Part shown: positions 43,130 through 52,747 of the stretch, one piece after another | Layout of the letters: the number at the start of each line of letters is the position of its first letter | Position numbering within the stretch: position 1 is the first letter of the stretch | NCBI GenBank assembly: GCA_965226915.1 | Contig: CBDDEJ010000003.1 | Location: 62,001-126,000 of the forward strand | DNA from: Io17-Chloro-G2 sp965226915 | GTDB taxonomy: Bacteria > Chloroflexota > Dehalococcoidia > Lucifugimonadales > UBA3495 | Direction: 5' to 3' | DNA: 64,000 bases | Notes under the pieces: model-generated | Database searches by the model: none | Told to the model about the DNA's origin: nothing | The model's input: the letters and a program-made list of their open reading frames with translations, nothing else | Position numbers and translations under genes: made by a program

Positions 43130-44299
43130 TCAGGTCGCGGACCGCACGAATCGGTCCAGGCTATCCAGAGCTTTTAGGATGTTTTCCTGAGAGTTGGCGT
43201 AGGACAACCGGACATACCCTTCACCAAACTCACCAAACGCGGCTCCGGACAGCAGCGCCACTCCTGCCTCGGCCATGGCGCGGTCCTCAAACTCACCGCT
43301 GCTTATCCCTGTTTCCTTGATGCTAGGAAAAGCGTAGAAAGCGCCCTCGGGTTCCGGGCAGTTGATCCCTGGAATCGCTCTCAGGCCATCGGTGATCAGC
43401 CGGCGCCGGACTGCGAATTCGGCGGCCATTTTCTGCACATCGTCTTGGGGACCATCCAACGCGGCGACTGCCGCCATTTGGCTGAAAGACGCGGCGCAGG
43501 AAACGCTGTTCACCGCCAGCTTCACCACGTGGGGAACCAGCTCTTCGGGCATGATGCCGTAGCCCAACCTCCAGCCGGTCATAGCGTAACTCTTGGAAAA
43601 CCCGTCCAAAATGATGGTGCGCTCGGCCATACCGGGAAATGCGGCGATGCTGTGGTGTTCGCCGGTGTAGAGGATGTCTTTGTAAATCTCATCGGCCAGC
43701 ACGTAAAGGCCGTCCCACTTTTTGGCCAGATTGGCGACGGTTTCCAGTTCGTCCCGGGTCAACGCCGAACCGCAAGGATTTTCCGGCGAGTTCAGGATGA
43801 TCAACCGGGTGCGGTCCGTGATCTTTGCGGCTAGGTCGTCCAAGTCGGGATGATAAGCCGTCTCTTCCAACAGTTGCATGGGCACCGGCGTAGCGCCGCA
43901 AAACCTGATCATCGATTCATAGATGGGGAATCCAGGGTTGGGATAGATGATTTCCACTCCCGGTTCGGCCAAAGCCAACAGCACGTAAAACATGATGGGC
44001 TTGGCGCCGGGGGTCACCACGACATGAGCCGGGTCCGAGTCCAGTCCTCGCACCTCGCGGCTGTTTCTGGCAATGGCCTCCCGGAGCTGGGGCAGACCGG
44101 GTGTGGGGCCGTAGTGGGTGAAACCATTTCTAAGGGCGTCCACGCCTGCCTCAATGATGTGCTGAGGCGTGTCAAAATCCGGCTCTCCAATCTCTAGATG
44201 TATGATCTCCCTGCCCTGAGCTTCCAGGGCCCGGGCCTTGGCCAGCACCTCAAAAGCGGTCTCGGTGCCCAGGTCCATCATTCGGGCAGCTAATGTCAT
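43130..44299 (-). CDS. Class I/II pyridoxal-phosphate aminotransferase
   Basis: A 389-residue fold-type I aminotransferase of the aspartate aminotransferase superfamily. EIGEPDFDTPQHIIEAG, TPGAKPIMFYVLLAL, NSPENPCGSALTRDEL (Asn contact), YVLADEIYKD (Asp to pyridine N) and the PLP lysine in DGFSKSYAMTGWRLGYG are all present; RLSYANSQEN near the end supplies the substrate carboxylate Arg. It may be an aspartate or aromatic/alanine aminotransferase. A GGAGG site precedes the ATG. Confidence 0.9.
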   Translation of the reverse strand: MTLAARMMDLGTETAFEVLAKARALEAQGREIIHLEIGEPDFDTPQHIIEAGVDALRNGFTHYGPTPGLPQLREAIARNSREVRGLDSDPAHVVVTPGAKPIMFYVLLALAEPGVEIIYPNPGFPIYESMIRFCGATPVPMQLLEETAYHPDLDDLAAKITDRTRLIILNSPENPCGSALTRDELETVANLAKKWDGLYVLADEIYKDILYTGEHHSIAAFPGMAERTIILDGFSKSYAMTGWRLGYGIMPEELVPHVVKLAVNSVSCAASFSQMAAVAALDGPQDDVQKMAAEFAVRRRLITDGLRAIPGINCPEPEGAFYAFPSIKETGISSGEFEDRAMAEAGVALLSGAAFGEFGEGYVRLSYANSQENILKALDSLDRFVRSAT

Positions 44300-44436
44300 T
44301 TTTCCTCCTGTCTCGGCTGTAGGGGCAATGCAGGGATAATTGACCGCATGAACATCCCCGGCCGTTCTTGTGTTGGATCAATGCTCCCAAAAGTTATGAA
44401 TAAATCTCAATACCGGCTCACTGAACTGAACGGTCC

Positions 44437-44498
44437 TTCGACCAGCTCGAGACCAACGGAGAGGGTTATTTCTCCCCGCTCGTGACGAGCCTGTCGAA
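44437..44498. repeat. Imperfect inverted repeat, REP-like
   Basis: TTCGACCAGCTCG (44437-44449) and CGAGCCTGTCGAA (44486-44498) form imperfect inverted arms. This resembles the TTCGACAGGCTC-type intergenic repeats found scattered in many bacterial genomes. It lies between the GNAT gene and the aminotransferase gene. Confidence 0.4.
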
Positions 44499-44513
44499 CC
44501 ATTTTCCCGGTAG

Positions 44514-44915
44514 TCACGGAGCCCCAATGGAACGGTCCAACCGCATCACATTCAATGAGCTCACCAGAGACTGAAAATATTGCCACTTAGGCCGCAATCC
44601 ATTCGGCATCATATCAACAATGATGGTCTGGAATCCAAACCTGCTGAAAAAGCTAACCACGTGGTCTTCGCAGATGAGGTAGATATCGCCGGTGTACCGT
44701 TCCAACAAACGTGTGACTATGGCTCGGCCTACACCGCCGGTTCGCCGGCTCTGGTCCACCGCCAGGCTGGCCATCTCACAAAATTCTGGATATGGCCGCA
44801 GCCGGCCACAACCCAAAATGGCGCCGCCCTCGCTTTCCACAACCACAAATTCACTGTGGTCCAACAGATCCATGTCGCCATACACTGACGCCACCAGCTG
44901 CTCAACGGCGGGCAT
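44514..44915 (-). CDS. GNAT acetyltransferase, ArgA-like (short N-acetylglutamate synthase type)
   Basis: A GNAT-fold protein of at least 133 residues. SEFVVVESEGGAILGCGRLR, EMASLAVDQSRRTGGVGRAI (acetyl-CoA P-loop) and ICEDHVVSFFSRFGF match the acetyltransferase domain of ArgA-type enzymes. Only one ATG (44915) is available, but the frame upstream reads IDSDWLVREAGADD, which looks like the true first strand; an ATT at 44955-44957 may be the start. Position as the last gene after argG in an arginine operon supports N-acetylglutamate synthesis. Confidence 0.7.
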   Translation of the reverse strand: MPAVEQLVASVYGDMDLLDHSEFVVVESEGGAILGCGRLRPYPEFCEMASLAVDQSRRTGGVGRAIVTRLLERYTGDIYLICEDHVVSFFSRFGFQTIIVDMMPNGLRPKWQYFQSLVSSLNVMRLDRSIGAP

Positions 44916-44971
44916 GTCATCAGCTCCGGCCTCTCGAACTAGCCAATCTGAGTCAATAACCTAATCCGCCT

Positions 44972-46162
44972 TTATTGGGGCTGGATCTTGTTTTGGGTGC
45001 GCACCGGCAGGCCGTAGATGGAGATGAATCCCTCGGCCGCGGCGTGGTCGAACTCATCGCCCCGGTCGTAGGTGGCCAGGGCATATTGATAGAGCGCTTG
45101 GGGAGCATTTCGGCCGACCACGGTGCAGGCTCCTTTGTGCAGCCGCAAACGCACGTCGCCGGTCACGAAACGCTGTGTGCTGCTGACATAAGCATCCAAG
45201 TCCTGACGATGGGCGGTGAACCAGAGACCGTTATACACCAGGTCGGCGTACTCCTGGGCTATGCGCGCTTTGGTGCGGGCCTGGTCCCTACCCAGGGTCA
45301 TGGCCTCCAGCCCGCGGTGAGCGGCATGGAGGATCACCGCAGCGGGGGCTTCGTAGATCTCACGGGATTTTATGCCCACAAGCCGGTTTTCCACCTGGTC
45401 GATTCGGCCTATGCCATGATCTCCACCCAGTGTGTTGAGATGGCGGATGAGGTCTATCCCCGCCATGGTTTCACCGTCGAAGGCAACCGGGATCCCGGAA
45501 TCGAATCTCACTTCAACGTAGGCAGGCTCATCCGGGGCATCAGCCACAGCCTTGGTCCAGGCATATGCCTCTTCCGGCGGCTCCAGCCACGGGTCTTCCA
45601 ACTCCCCGGCCTCCACGCTCCGGCCCCAGAGGTTTTCATCAACGGAAAACTTGCTGTTGCTGGGATTGATAGGCAGCTTGCGTTCGTTGGAGTATTCGAT
45701 CTCGTCCTGACGACTCATGCCCCAATCCCTGATGGGAGCAATAAGCTCCAGGTCCGGCTCCAGAGCCGATACGCCGACCTCGATTCTGACCTGGTCGTTT
45801 CCCTTGCCGGTGCAGCCGTGGGCCACCGCATAGGCCCCTTCGGCTTTTGCGGCTTCAGCCAGGCAACGAGCTATCAGGGGGCGCCCAAGCGCCGTGGCCA
45901 GGGGATACTGGTCTTCATATATGGCCCCGGCCTTCAATGCCGGGAACAGGAATTCTTTGACCAGGGCGTCTTTGGCGTCTACCGTTACCGCTTTCGCGGC
46001 GCCTACCTGGATGGCCCGCTGGCGTATGGATTCCAAATCCACCATGCCCAAGTCGATGGTCACCGTGATGATGTCGGCGCCGTACTTTTCCTTGAGCCAC
46101 GGAACGGCTACGGTAGTGTCCAGCCCGCCGCTGTAGGCCAAAACGATCTTTTTATTAGGCAT
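44972..46162 (-). CDS. argG: Argininosuccinate synthase
   Basis: A 396-residue enzyme that joins citrulline and aspartate with ATP to argininosuccinate. The ATP P-loop is LAYSGGLDTTVAVPWL (residues 8-23). Also visible are GCTGKGNDQVRIE, the SNERKLPINPSNSKFSVDENLWGRS stretch in two parts, and IGRIDQVENRLVGIKSRE. It is in the arginine operon after argD, with a gap of about 210 bases that has no gene. argH is not in the window. Confidence 0.96.
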   Translation of the reverse strand: MPNKKIVLAYSGGLDTTVAVPWLKEKYGADIITVTIDLGMVDLESIRQRAIQVGAAKAVTVDAKDALVKEFLFPALKAGAIYEDQYPLATALGRPLIARCLAEAAKAEGAYAVAHGCTGKGNDQVRIEVGVSALEPDLELIAPIRDWGMSRQDEIEYSNERKLPINPSNSKFSVDENLWGRSVEAGELEDPWLEPPEEAYAWTKAVADAPDEPAYVEVRFDSGIPVAFDGETMAGIDLIRHLNTLGGDHGIGRIDQVENRLVGIKSREIYEAPAAVILHAAHRGLEAMTLGRDQARTKARIAQEYADLVYNGLWFTAHRQDLDAYVSSTQRFVTGDVRLRLHKGACTVVGRNAPQALYQYALATYDRGDEFDHAAAEGFISIYGLPVRTQNKIQPQ

Positions 46163-46374
46163 TGCTTCCCCGTTCTTCTAGACACATTTCAACGACTTCA
46201 ATGATGCTGGCCATACCCTCATCTCGCTTCGCCCTTGGCTCTTACGGCCTTTTAATGGGGGAACCTCGCCCACAAACCCATCTCGATCTTTTTCTATGGC
46301 TAACTAAAACTCTCGGGCCGTCGTGCGCGCTCATCAGGTCCCAGGATCCTCCAGCTATGTCGCCTATTTTATTT

Positions 46375-47565
46375 CTAAACCTGTCCCAAAGCCTCAGACA
46401 GGCGCTCCATGCCTTGGTCGATCTCGTCGCGGGTGATGTTCAGGGGAGGCATGAACCGGATGGCGTTGGGCTTGACGCCGTTGAGCAGCAGACCCGCCGC
46501 GTTGGCGTTGGTCAACACCTGGCCGGATATGTCGTTCTCAAATTCCATCGCCGCCAACAGGCCTTTGCCCCGAACGTCGGTCACAAAGGAGAATCGCGAT
46601 TTCAATTCGTTGAGCCGTCCTAGCAGATAGCCTTCCATCTCTTTGACTTGGCCGGGAATATCGTTGTCAATCAGAAACTTGGTGCCCGCAAAGGCCGCGG
46701 CGGTGGTCAGGGCGTTGCCGCCGAATGTCGAACCATGGTCGCCGGGGACCAAAGCCATGCAATACTCTTTGGACATGAACGCGCCGATTGGCACTCCGTA
46801 GCCCAGTCCCTTGGCCAACGTCATGACGTCCGGCTCCACGCCATACTCTTGGTAGCCAAAGAGGCTGCCCAACCGCCCCAGGCCGGTCTGGACTTCATCC
46901 AAGATCAATAACAGGCCCTGTTGCTCGCACCAGGCTTTCACCCGTTGCAGATAATCGTCGGCGGGAATGACCACGCCTCCCTCTCCCTGCACCGGCTCTA
47001 GCATCACCGCCGCCGTTTTGTCGGTGGTGGCGCTCATGATGCCTTCCACGTCGTTGTAGTCCACGTGGACGAAACCCGGCAGCAGAGGCGTGAAATTTTC
47101 CTGGTACTGGGGTTGGCCGGTGGCGGCCACCGTCGCCATGGTGCGGCCGTGGAAGGAGCTAAATGCGGTGATGACCTCGTAGGCCCCGTCCCGGTGCAGC
47201 TTGCCGTAGCGGCGCGCCAGCTTCAACGCGCCTTCGTTAGCTTCGGCTCCGCTGTTCCCGAAGAACACCTGGTCCAGACAACTATTGTCCACCAGCAATT
47301 CGGCCAGTTGCAGTTGGGGGATGGTGTAAAACTGGTTGGACGTCTGCAACAAGGTGCCCGCCTGTTCCACTATGGCTTGGGTGATGACGGGATGGGAATG
47401 GCCCAGATTATCGACGGCCCAACCGGCTACGAAATCCAGGTATTCTTTTCCGTCGGCGTCCCAAACCCGGGTCCCTTCACCTCGCACGATCACCACCGGC
47501 TGCCGCCGCACTGTTTGGGCGTAATACTTGTTTTCCTTGGCGATCCATTCGCTGCTTATGCTCAT
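46375..47565 (-). CDS. argD: Acetylornithine aminotransferase
   Basis: A 396-residue class III PLP aminotransferase. FVAGWAVDNLGHSHP, FFGNSGAEANEGALKLAR, FSSFHGRTMATVAATGQ, LILDEVQTGLGRLG and the PLP lysine in MTLAKGLGYGVPIGAF are typical of ArgD. It converts N-acetylglutamate semialdehyde to N-acetylornithine. Its ATG overlaps the stop codon of the UPF0182 gene (ATGA) and the ribosome site GGAGG is inside that gene's end, so translation of the two is coupled. Confidence 0.93.
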   Translation of the reverse strand: MSISSEWIAKENKYYAQTVRRQPVVIVRGEGTRVWDADGKEYLDFVAGWAVDNLGHSHPVITQAIVEQAGTLLQTSNQFYTIPQLQLAELLVDNSCLDQVFFGNSGAEANEGALKLARRYGKLHRDGAYEVITAFSSFHGRTMATVAATGQPQYQENFTPLLPGFVHVDYNDVEGIMSATTDKTAAVMLEPVQGEGGVVIPADDYLQRVKAWCEQQGLLLILDEVQTGLGRLGSLFGYQEYGVEPDVMTLAKGLGYGVPIGAFMSKEYCMALVPGDHGSTFGGNALTTAAAFAGTKFLIDNDIPGQVKEMEGYLLGRLNELKSRFSFVTDVRGKGLLAAMEFENDISGQVLTNANAAGLLLNGVKPNAIRFMPPLNITRDEIDQGMERLSEALGQV

Positions 47566-50315
47566 GGTGAACGACCTCCTACAGATTCGCGAAGAATTTC
47601 TAGAGCTTCCTCCAGCTCTTTGACGGCGTCCCCCAATCCGGTGACCGCCGCATCGATCTCATCAAGGCCTCGCAGTTCACGCCCGGCGTTGCCGCTAATT
47701 TCCAATGGAGCGTCCGTCTCCGGCATATCGCCGATGAGCATGGCCAAACCTTCTTCCACGCTATCGGCCATGACCACGTCATTGGCGTCTGCCAAAATCA
47801 CCTTTTTAAGTTCGGGAAACGCCAGCACTTCCGATTGAAGATAAAGGGACTCCACGTAGAGTATCTTACCGGCGATGGGAATGACCAATAACTGGCCCCG
47901 AATTATCTGCGACCCGGCGCCCTCCCACAAGGTGAACTGTTGCGAAATCTCCTGGTCGTTTTCAATCCGGGCTTCAACCTGGCTTGGACCGTCCACCTGG
48001 GGGTTGTTGGGAACTTGAAAACTCAACAACCGTCCATAGTTGGGGGCGTCGTTGCGAGCCACCATCCAGCTGACCAGGTTCTTTTTATCACCGGCCGGAG
48101 TGAACGGCAACATCAAAACGAACTCTTCCCGCTCTTCTCCGGGATTTTTCAACACCATATACGAGGGCGTCACCTGCACCCCTCTTTTCCCAAACCGGGA
48201 TTCCAAGGGGATGGCCCACTGGTCGGCCTGGTTGAAGAAGACCTGGGGATCGGTCACATGATAACGCAGATAGGTTTGGGCCTGGGCGGAAAACATGTCT
48301 ACCGGATACCTGATGTGGCTACGAAGATCCCGCGGCATCTCCTCAATATCCATGAACAGTGACGGGAATGCGTTTCGATAGATCTGAAGCAACGGGTCTG
48401 CCGGATCCATGACGTAAAACCCTACGGAGCCATTATAGGCGTCCACCACTACTTTGACACTGTTGCGTATGTAGTTGAACCCGGCGTCCCTGGTGTTGAC
48501 GGGCGCGCCAGCCAACACCGGAACGTGCGGAGTGGAATAAGGATAACGCCGTGTGGTCGTGTAAGCGTCTTGGATCCACCACATTCTGCCATCCTGGCCC
48601 ACTACTGGATACGGGTCGGCGTCCAACTTTAGGAAAGGCGTAATCGTTTTGATCCGATCGTGAATCTGCCTGCGGTACTGGATTCGGCTTTCTTCGGTTA
48701 TCCGGTCGCTCAACAAGATATTGATGTCGCCCAATTGCCAAGCGTAGGCTAAACGGCGGAGGCCGGAGCTCAAAGGCACACCGCCGTCTCCGGAGTAATT
48801 TTCGAACTCTGCATCCGGGTCAACTTCTGTGAGGGAATGTCCAACGATGACAAAATCCACGGGGCTCTCACCGTAATACAACTCTGGACGCGACACATGG
48901 AGCTTGCCCTTAATGGGTATATCTTGTAAAAAGTAATTTGGCCGGCCTTCCTTGGGAGTGAATGTGGTGGCCGGGCTCATGGCCACGCCGTACCCGTGGG
49001 TGTATTGAAGGGTCTGGTTCACCCAGTTCCGGGCGTCCTCGGGCAGGTTGCCAGGGTCCAACTCCCGGGCCGACACCAGCACTTGGCGTAGACGTCCGTC
49101 TATGACGTACCGGTCGGAATCCATGTTTTGGAATTGGTAGTAGAGTTCTATGAATTGTAGTTGGTTGTAGGCGTCCCGCATCGGTTGGACGTCCCAAAGG
49201 CGAATGTTGTCCACGGTGGCCCGGTTTTCCTCTAACGAGGCCGAGTCCAGCTTACCGGCCGCTGGGTATGAAACCGTGCGAACATCATCAAGCTGAAATC
49301 CAGCGCGAGTGGCGTCAATATTCCGCTGGATATACGGTAGTTCCTTGGTGTATTGGTCCGGCGCCACCTGGAACCGTTCGAAAAGGGCCGGATACGCGAA
49401 CCCGGCCAAGATTACTGCGATCACCCAAAGACTGAAGGAACCCGCCATCAACCGCAGGCCGCCAAAGATTCTGCTGGCGGCGAACCCCGCCATCGCCAGC
49501 AAAGATATGGCCGTAAGTAACCACAACGCCGGGATGCGCGCGTGGACGTCGGTATAGGTGGCTCCAAACGCCACGCCGTTATCCGAAAGAACTAGCTCAT
49601 ATATCTGTAGACCATGGCCGGCGGCAATGATCAGCATCAACCAAGTTCCCATGCCCGCGGCGTGGCCCAACATTCTAGGGGTCAGCACAAAGCCTAGGCC
49701 CCGGACGCTGTAAACAGTGAAGTAAAGAGCCATAGACGCCACAATCGACGTAATCGCCAGCCCAAGAAACCAACCCTGAATGAAATGAAATAGCCTCAAT
49801 GTGGCTATGTAAAACGAGGCATCCAGGGAGAACTGGAGATCGGATACCCCAAATGAGACCCGATTGAAGAAAACCAGAAAGGTTTCCCAGCTTCCCGATA
49901 CCGCGGCACCCAGAACCGGTCCCCCAATCACCACCGCCAGGAACGCGGATCCCGTGACCAACGCCCAGAGCAGCCGCTTGACGCCCTCGGGCTGGGAAAT
50001 GGTGGACTCGCCATAAGAGAACCGGTAGGTCAAAAACAAGTTTATCGCAAGGGCTCCGGCAGCGATAAAGGTCCCAACAAAAAAAAGCCAGACCTTCAGT
50101 GTCAGGATTTTCAAGAACACGGCCTGAAAGCCCAACTGACTGAACCACAGCCAATCCGTGTAAGCGGTTTTGCCCCACCACAAAATGAGGATCAGACCCA
50201 CCGCCAGTGCAATGATCAGACTCCAAATCTCTAGCCGGCGGAGGTTGGCGATGGAAATGGAGGGAAGATTGGCCGGTTGCGGCTGTTCGGCGTCGTTGCT
50301 CAGGTTGTAACTCAT
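47562..50315 (-). CDS. UPF0182 large membrane protein
   Basis: A 917-residue protein of the UPF0182 (COG1615) family found in Actinobacteria, cyanobacteria and Chloroflexota. About seven hydrophobic helices occupy the first ~310 residues (IWSLIIALAVGLILILWW, VWLFFVGTFIAAGALAI and so on), followed by a long extracytoplasmic region with HGYGVAMSPATTFTPKEGRP, LHVSRPELYYGE and the C-terminal LVIPIAGKILYVESLYLQ. Its function is unknown. It lies between argB (22-base gap) and argD (ATGA overlap), so it is part of the arginine operon by arrangement. Confidence 0.93.
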   Translation of the reverse strand: MSYNLSNDAEQPQPANLPSISIANLRRLEIWSLIIALAVGLILILWWGKTAYTDWLWFSQLGFQAVFLKILTLKVWLFFVGTFIAAGALAINLFLTYRFSYGESTISQPEGVKRLLWALVTGSAFLAVVIGGPVLGAAVSGSWETFLVFFNRVSFGVSDLQFSLDASFYIATLRLFHFIQGWFLGLAITSIVASMALYFTVYSVRGLGFVLTPRMLGHAAGMGTWLMLIIAAGHGLQIYELVLSDNGVAFGATYTDVHARIPALWLLTAISLLAMAGFAASRIFGGLRLMAGSFSLWVIAVILAGFAYPALFERFQVAPDQYTKELPYIQRNIDATRAGFQLDDVRTVSYPAAGKLDSASLEENRATVDNIRLWDVQPMRDAYNQLQFIELYYQFQNMDSDRYVIDGRLRQVLVSARELDPGNLPEDARNWVNQTLQYTHGYGVAMSPATTFTPKEGRPNYFLQDIPIKGKLHVSRPELYYGESPVDFVIVGHSLTEVDPDAEFENYSGDGGVPLSSGLRRLAYAWQLGDINILLSDRITEESRIQYRRQIHDRIKTITPFLKLDADPYPVVGQDGRMWWIQDAYTTTRRYPYSTPHVPVLAGAPVNTRDAGFNYIRNSVKVVVDAYNGSVGFYVMDPADPLLQIYRNAFPSLFMDIEEMPRDLRSHIRYPVDMFSAQAQTYLRYHVTDPQVFFNQADQWAIPLESRFGKRGVQVTPSYMVLKNPGEEREEFVLMLPFTPAGDKKNLVSWMVARNDAPNYGRLLSFQVPNNPQVDGPSQVEARIENDQEISQQFTLWEGAGSQIIRGQLLVIPIAGKILYVESLYLQSEVLAFPELKKVILADANDVVMADSVEEGLAMLIGDMPETDAPLEISGNAGRELRGLDEIDAAVTGLGDAVKELEEALEILRESVGGRSP

Positions 50316-50337
50316 AGCGGGGTCCAGTTAGGGGGCA

Positions 50338-51177
50338 TCAGCGGGCGAAATCGCCGATGATAGTGGTTCCTGTGACTATGCCCCTTACACATTCCAGCAG
50401 CGCGTCGGGGCGCCGCCCATCGACTACATGGGCAACTGGCGCTTGGCCCACGGTTGAATCAGGTGATGTTTTTACTTCCAATGCCTTCAAGCAGGCGGCC
50501 AGCTTGGGAATCATGCCTCCTTGGACCACCCCGGACGTTGACAATAGTCTGGCGGTGCGGCGGTCCAAGCGCGGAATCACCCGGCCGTTGCCGTCCATGA
50601 TCCCTTCGACGTCGGTAAGAAAGATCAGGCGCTGAGCTCCCAGTGCAAAGGCCAACTCACCAGCCACGGTGTCGCCATTCATGTTCAAGGGGCCTCCGGA
50701 ATGTTCCGAGCCGTCATTGCAATGCATCGCTAGAGGCGCCACCATGGGAATATATCCGCTCTCCATTATGGCCTGCAGCGCCTCATCGTTGACCTTTTGA
50801 ACCTCGCCAACGAAACCAAGCTCCGGGTCGGCAATGTTGGCCTCAAGCAAACCGCCATCGATGCCGCTGATGCCTATCGCCCTGCCGCCCAGAACCTGGA
50901 TGCCTGCAACCAATTCTTTATTGATCAACCCGGTCAGGACGGCCACGACGATCTCCAAGCTGGCAGAGTCGGTGACCCGCAGGCCGCGGACAAATCGGGG
51001 CGGTATCCCCTGGCGTTGCATCCATTGGGAAATGACGTTCCCGCCGCCATGCACCACCACAACGGCGGCGCCTTCCTGCTGGAGAGTGACCAGATCCCTC
51101 AGGCTGGTGTCGTGGCTGCCCAGGGTGCTCCCCCCGATCTTCACTACCAGGGGTAGGCCGGGCATTGGTTGCTCCAA
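50338..51177 (-). CDS. argB: Acetylglutamate kinase
   Basis: A 279-residue amino-acid kinase that phosphorylates N-acetylglutamate. VVKIGGSTLG at the N-terminus (ATP site), VVVHGGGNVISQWMQRQGIP with the substrate loop, FVRGLRVTDSASLEIV, NMNGDTVAGELAFALGA and LIFLTDVEGIMDGNGRVIP are typical, as is GVVQGGMIPKLAAC. The N-terminal helix that marks arginine-inhibited hexameric ArgB is not present, so feedback inhibition may be weak; that is inference. It lies between argJ and UPF0182. Confidence 0.94.
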   Translation of the reverse strand: MEQPMPGLPLVVKIGGSTLGSHDTSLRDLVTLQQEGAAVVVVHGGGNVISQWMQRQGIPPRFVRGLRVTDSASLEIVVAVLTGLINKELVAGIQVLGGRAIGISGIDGGLLEANIADPELGFVGEVQKVNDEALQAIMESGYIPMVAPLAMHCNDGSEHSGGPLNMNGDTVAGELAFALGAQRLIFLTDVEGIMDGNGRVIPRLDRRTARLLSTSGVVQGGMIPKLAACLKALEVKTSPDSTVGQAPVAHVVDGRRPDALLECVRGIVTGTTIIGDFAR

Positions 51178-51335
51178 TAAAAAATAGTCAAATTCAATTC
51201 AAAAGTAACTCGATCGGTTTGGCGGAAAGAGACGGCGGAGATTAACGAATCTAAGACCTAAGTACGGTGAATCCAAACCTAGGCCAGAACCGGCTCCTGA
51301 AAGGCCAATGCGTCGTTGAGACCAGGCCGCCGGAT

Positions 51336-52553
51336 TTAAGTGGTATAGGCGCTGTTGATAATGACGTATTGCTCGGTCAGATCGCATCCCCAAGCGGTAG
51401 CCTGCCCCGCTCCCAGGTTGAGACGCAGGCGGAAAGTCACCTCAGGACCCCGCATCAAAACCACCACCGCGTCCCGGTGAAAGGGAACGGGTTTACCGTC
51501 TTGCATTATGCAGACCCCGTTGATGAACAGGTCAACCTTAGTCTCTTCGGCCTCCGCCCCGCTGCGGCCTAGGGCCATCATCAAACGCCCCCAATTCGGA
51601 TCGGCGCCGTAAACCGCCGATTTCACCAGGTTGGACGATGCCACGGTTCGGGCGGCTTTTCGGGCGTCGGCAGTGTCCCGCGCGCCCTCAACCTCCACCA
51701 CTATGAGGCGGGTGGCGCCTTCCCCATCCCGGGCCATCTCCCGCGCCAGATGGATACACACCTCTTTGAGAGCGGCTTTGAACGTCTCGGCGCCCGAAGA
51801 GGTGTGATCTATAGGCTCGTTCCCCACCATGCCGTTCGCCATGACGATGAAGCTGTCGTTGGTGCTGCTGTCGCCATCTATTGTCATCATATTGAAAGAG
51901 ATGTCCGCGACTTCAGACAGAGTCGATTTCAAGAATCCAGGTTCCACCGCGACGTCGGTGGTCACAAATGACAGCATGGTGGCCATGTTGGGATGTATCA
52001 TGCCCGAACCTTTGGTCACGCCGCCGATGTGGGCCTGTTTGCCGTCTATTTCAAATGAAACCGCGATTTCTTTGGGGCGGGTGTCGGTGGTCATCATGGC
52101 CCGAGCCAAGGCGTTCCCTCCGTCACCGGAAAGCTGGATCTTCTCCACACCGGCTTCAATTAGGGACATAGGCAATTCCACGCCGATAACCCCAGTGCTG
52201 CAGATCAAGACTTCTTCAGCCCGCACGCCTAGATGCCGGGAAGCAAGCAAAACTCCCTGCTGGGCGTCCTTGTAACCCTGGCCTCCCACGCAGGCATTAG
52301 CGATGCCCGCATTCACGATCAATCCCCGCACCGGTCCTTTAGCTATGTTTTCCCGGCAAACGGTAACCGAAGGCGATATGATGGCGTTGGTGGTGAAGAC
52401 TCCCGCCGCAATGCAAGGCGCTTCCGAGAAAATGATACCCAAATCCAGCTTGTCTTCGGCGTATGTCTTCAGCCCGGCGAATGTAGCCCCAGCCAGAAAA
52501 CCCTGGGGAGTGGTGACCGTACCCCCTTCCACCAAACTTATCGAACCAGCCAT
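51336..52553 (-). CDS. argJ: Bifunctional glutamate N-acetyltransferase/ornithine acetyltransferase ArgJ
   Basis: A 405-residue Ntn-hydrolase-type enzyme. It self-cleaves before the nucleophile Thr in GSGMIHPNMATMLSFVTTD, and VNAGIANACVGGQGYKDA and DGDSSTNDSFIVMANG are family signatures; the C-terminus WGCDLTEQYVIINSAYTT is standard. It recycles the acetyl group from acetylornithine to glutamate. The frame is open to 52706, but ATG 52553 with AGGGG upstream gives the usual length and start (MAGSISLVEGG). First gene of the arginine operon. argC is not in the window. Confidence 0.94.
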   Translation of the reverse strand: MAGSISLVEGGTVTTPQGFLAGATFAGLKTYAEDKLDLGIIFSEAPCIAAGVFTTNAIISPSVTVCRENIAKGPVRGLIVNAGIANACVGGQGYKDAQQGVLLASRHLGVRAEEVLICSTGVIGVELPMSLIEAGVEKIQLSGDGGNALARAMMTTDTRPKEIAVSFEIDGKQAHIGGVTKGSGMIHPNMATMLSFVTTDVAVEPGFLKSTLSEVADISFNMMTIDGDSSTNDSFIVMANGMVGNEPIDHTSSGAETFKAALKEVCIHLAREMARDGEGATRLIVVEVEGARDTADARKAARTVASSNLVKSAVYGADPNWGRLMMALGRSGAEAEETKVDLFINGVCIMQDGKPVPFHRDAVVVLMRGPEVTFRLRLNLGAGQATAWGCDLTEQYVIINSAYTT

Positions 52554-52707
52554 GAGAGATGTTCCCCTGTAGCTTTTAATCGTCGAATCAGATAGGGATT
52601 TTTTAGCAGGCACAGAGTATATCATAAGGGTGTTTGGCCTAAAAGCGAGGCTAATCCGGCGGTGATCCGCCCTGGCGGCGCCCGTGGACCGGGCGTTGCG
52701 ACCCATC

Positions 52708-52713
52708 TATAAT
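52708..52713 (+). promoter_or_regulatory. Likely -10 element of the DUF1015 gene
   Basis: A perfect TATAAT lies about 35 bases before the ATG at 52748, with TGGACC about 17 bases further upstream as a poor -35. AGGAGG at 52733-52738 is the ribosome site. The gene is divergent from argJ. Confidence 0.4.
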
Positions 52714-52747
52714 CGTTTGGCTAACTCAGGCAGGAGGACTCTCCATC

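Noticed and set aside
44975..46204. A 409-codon open frame on the plus strand
   Set aside because: Exactly antisense to argG; a shadow of its codon usage.
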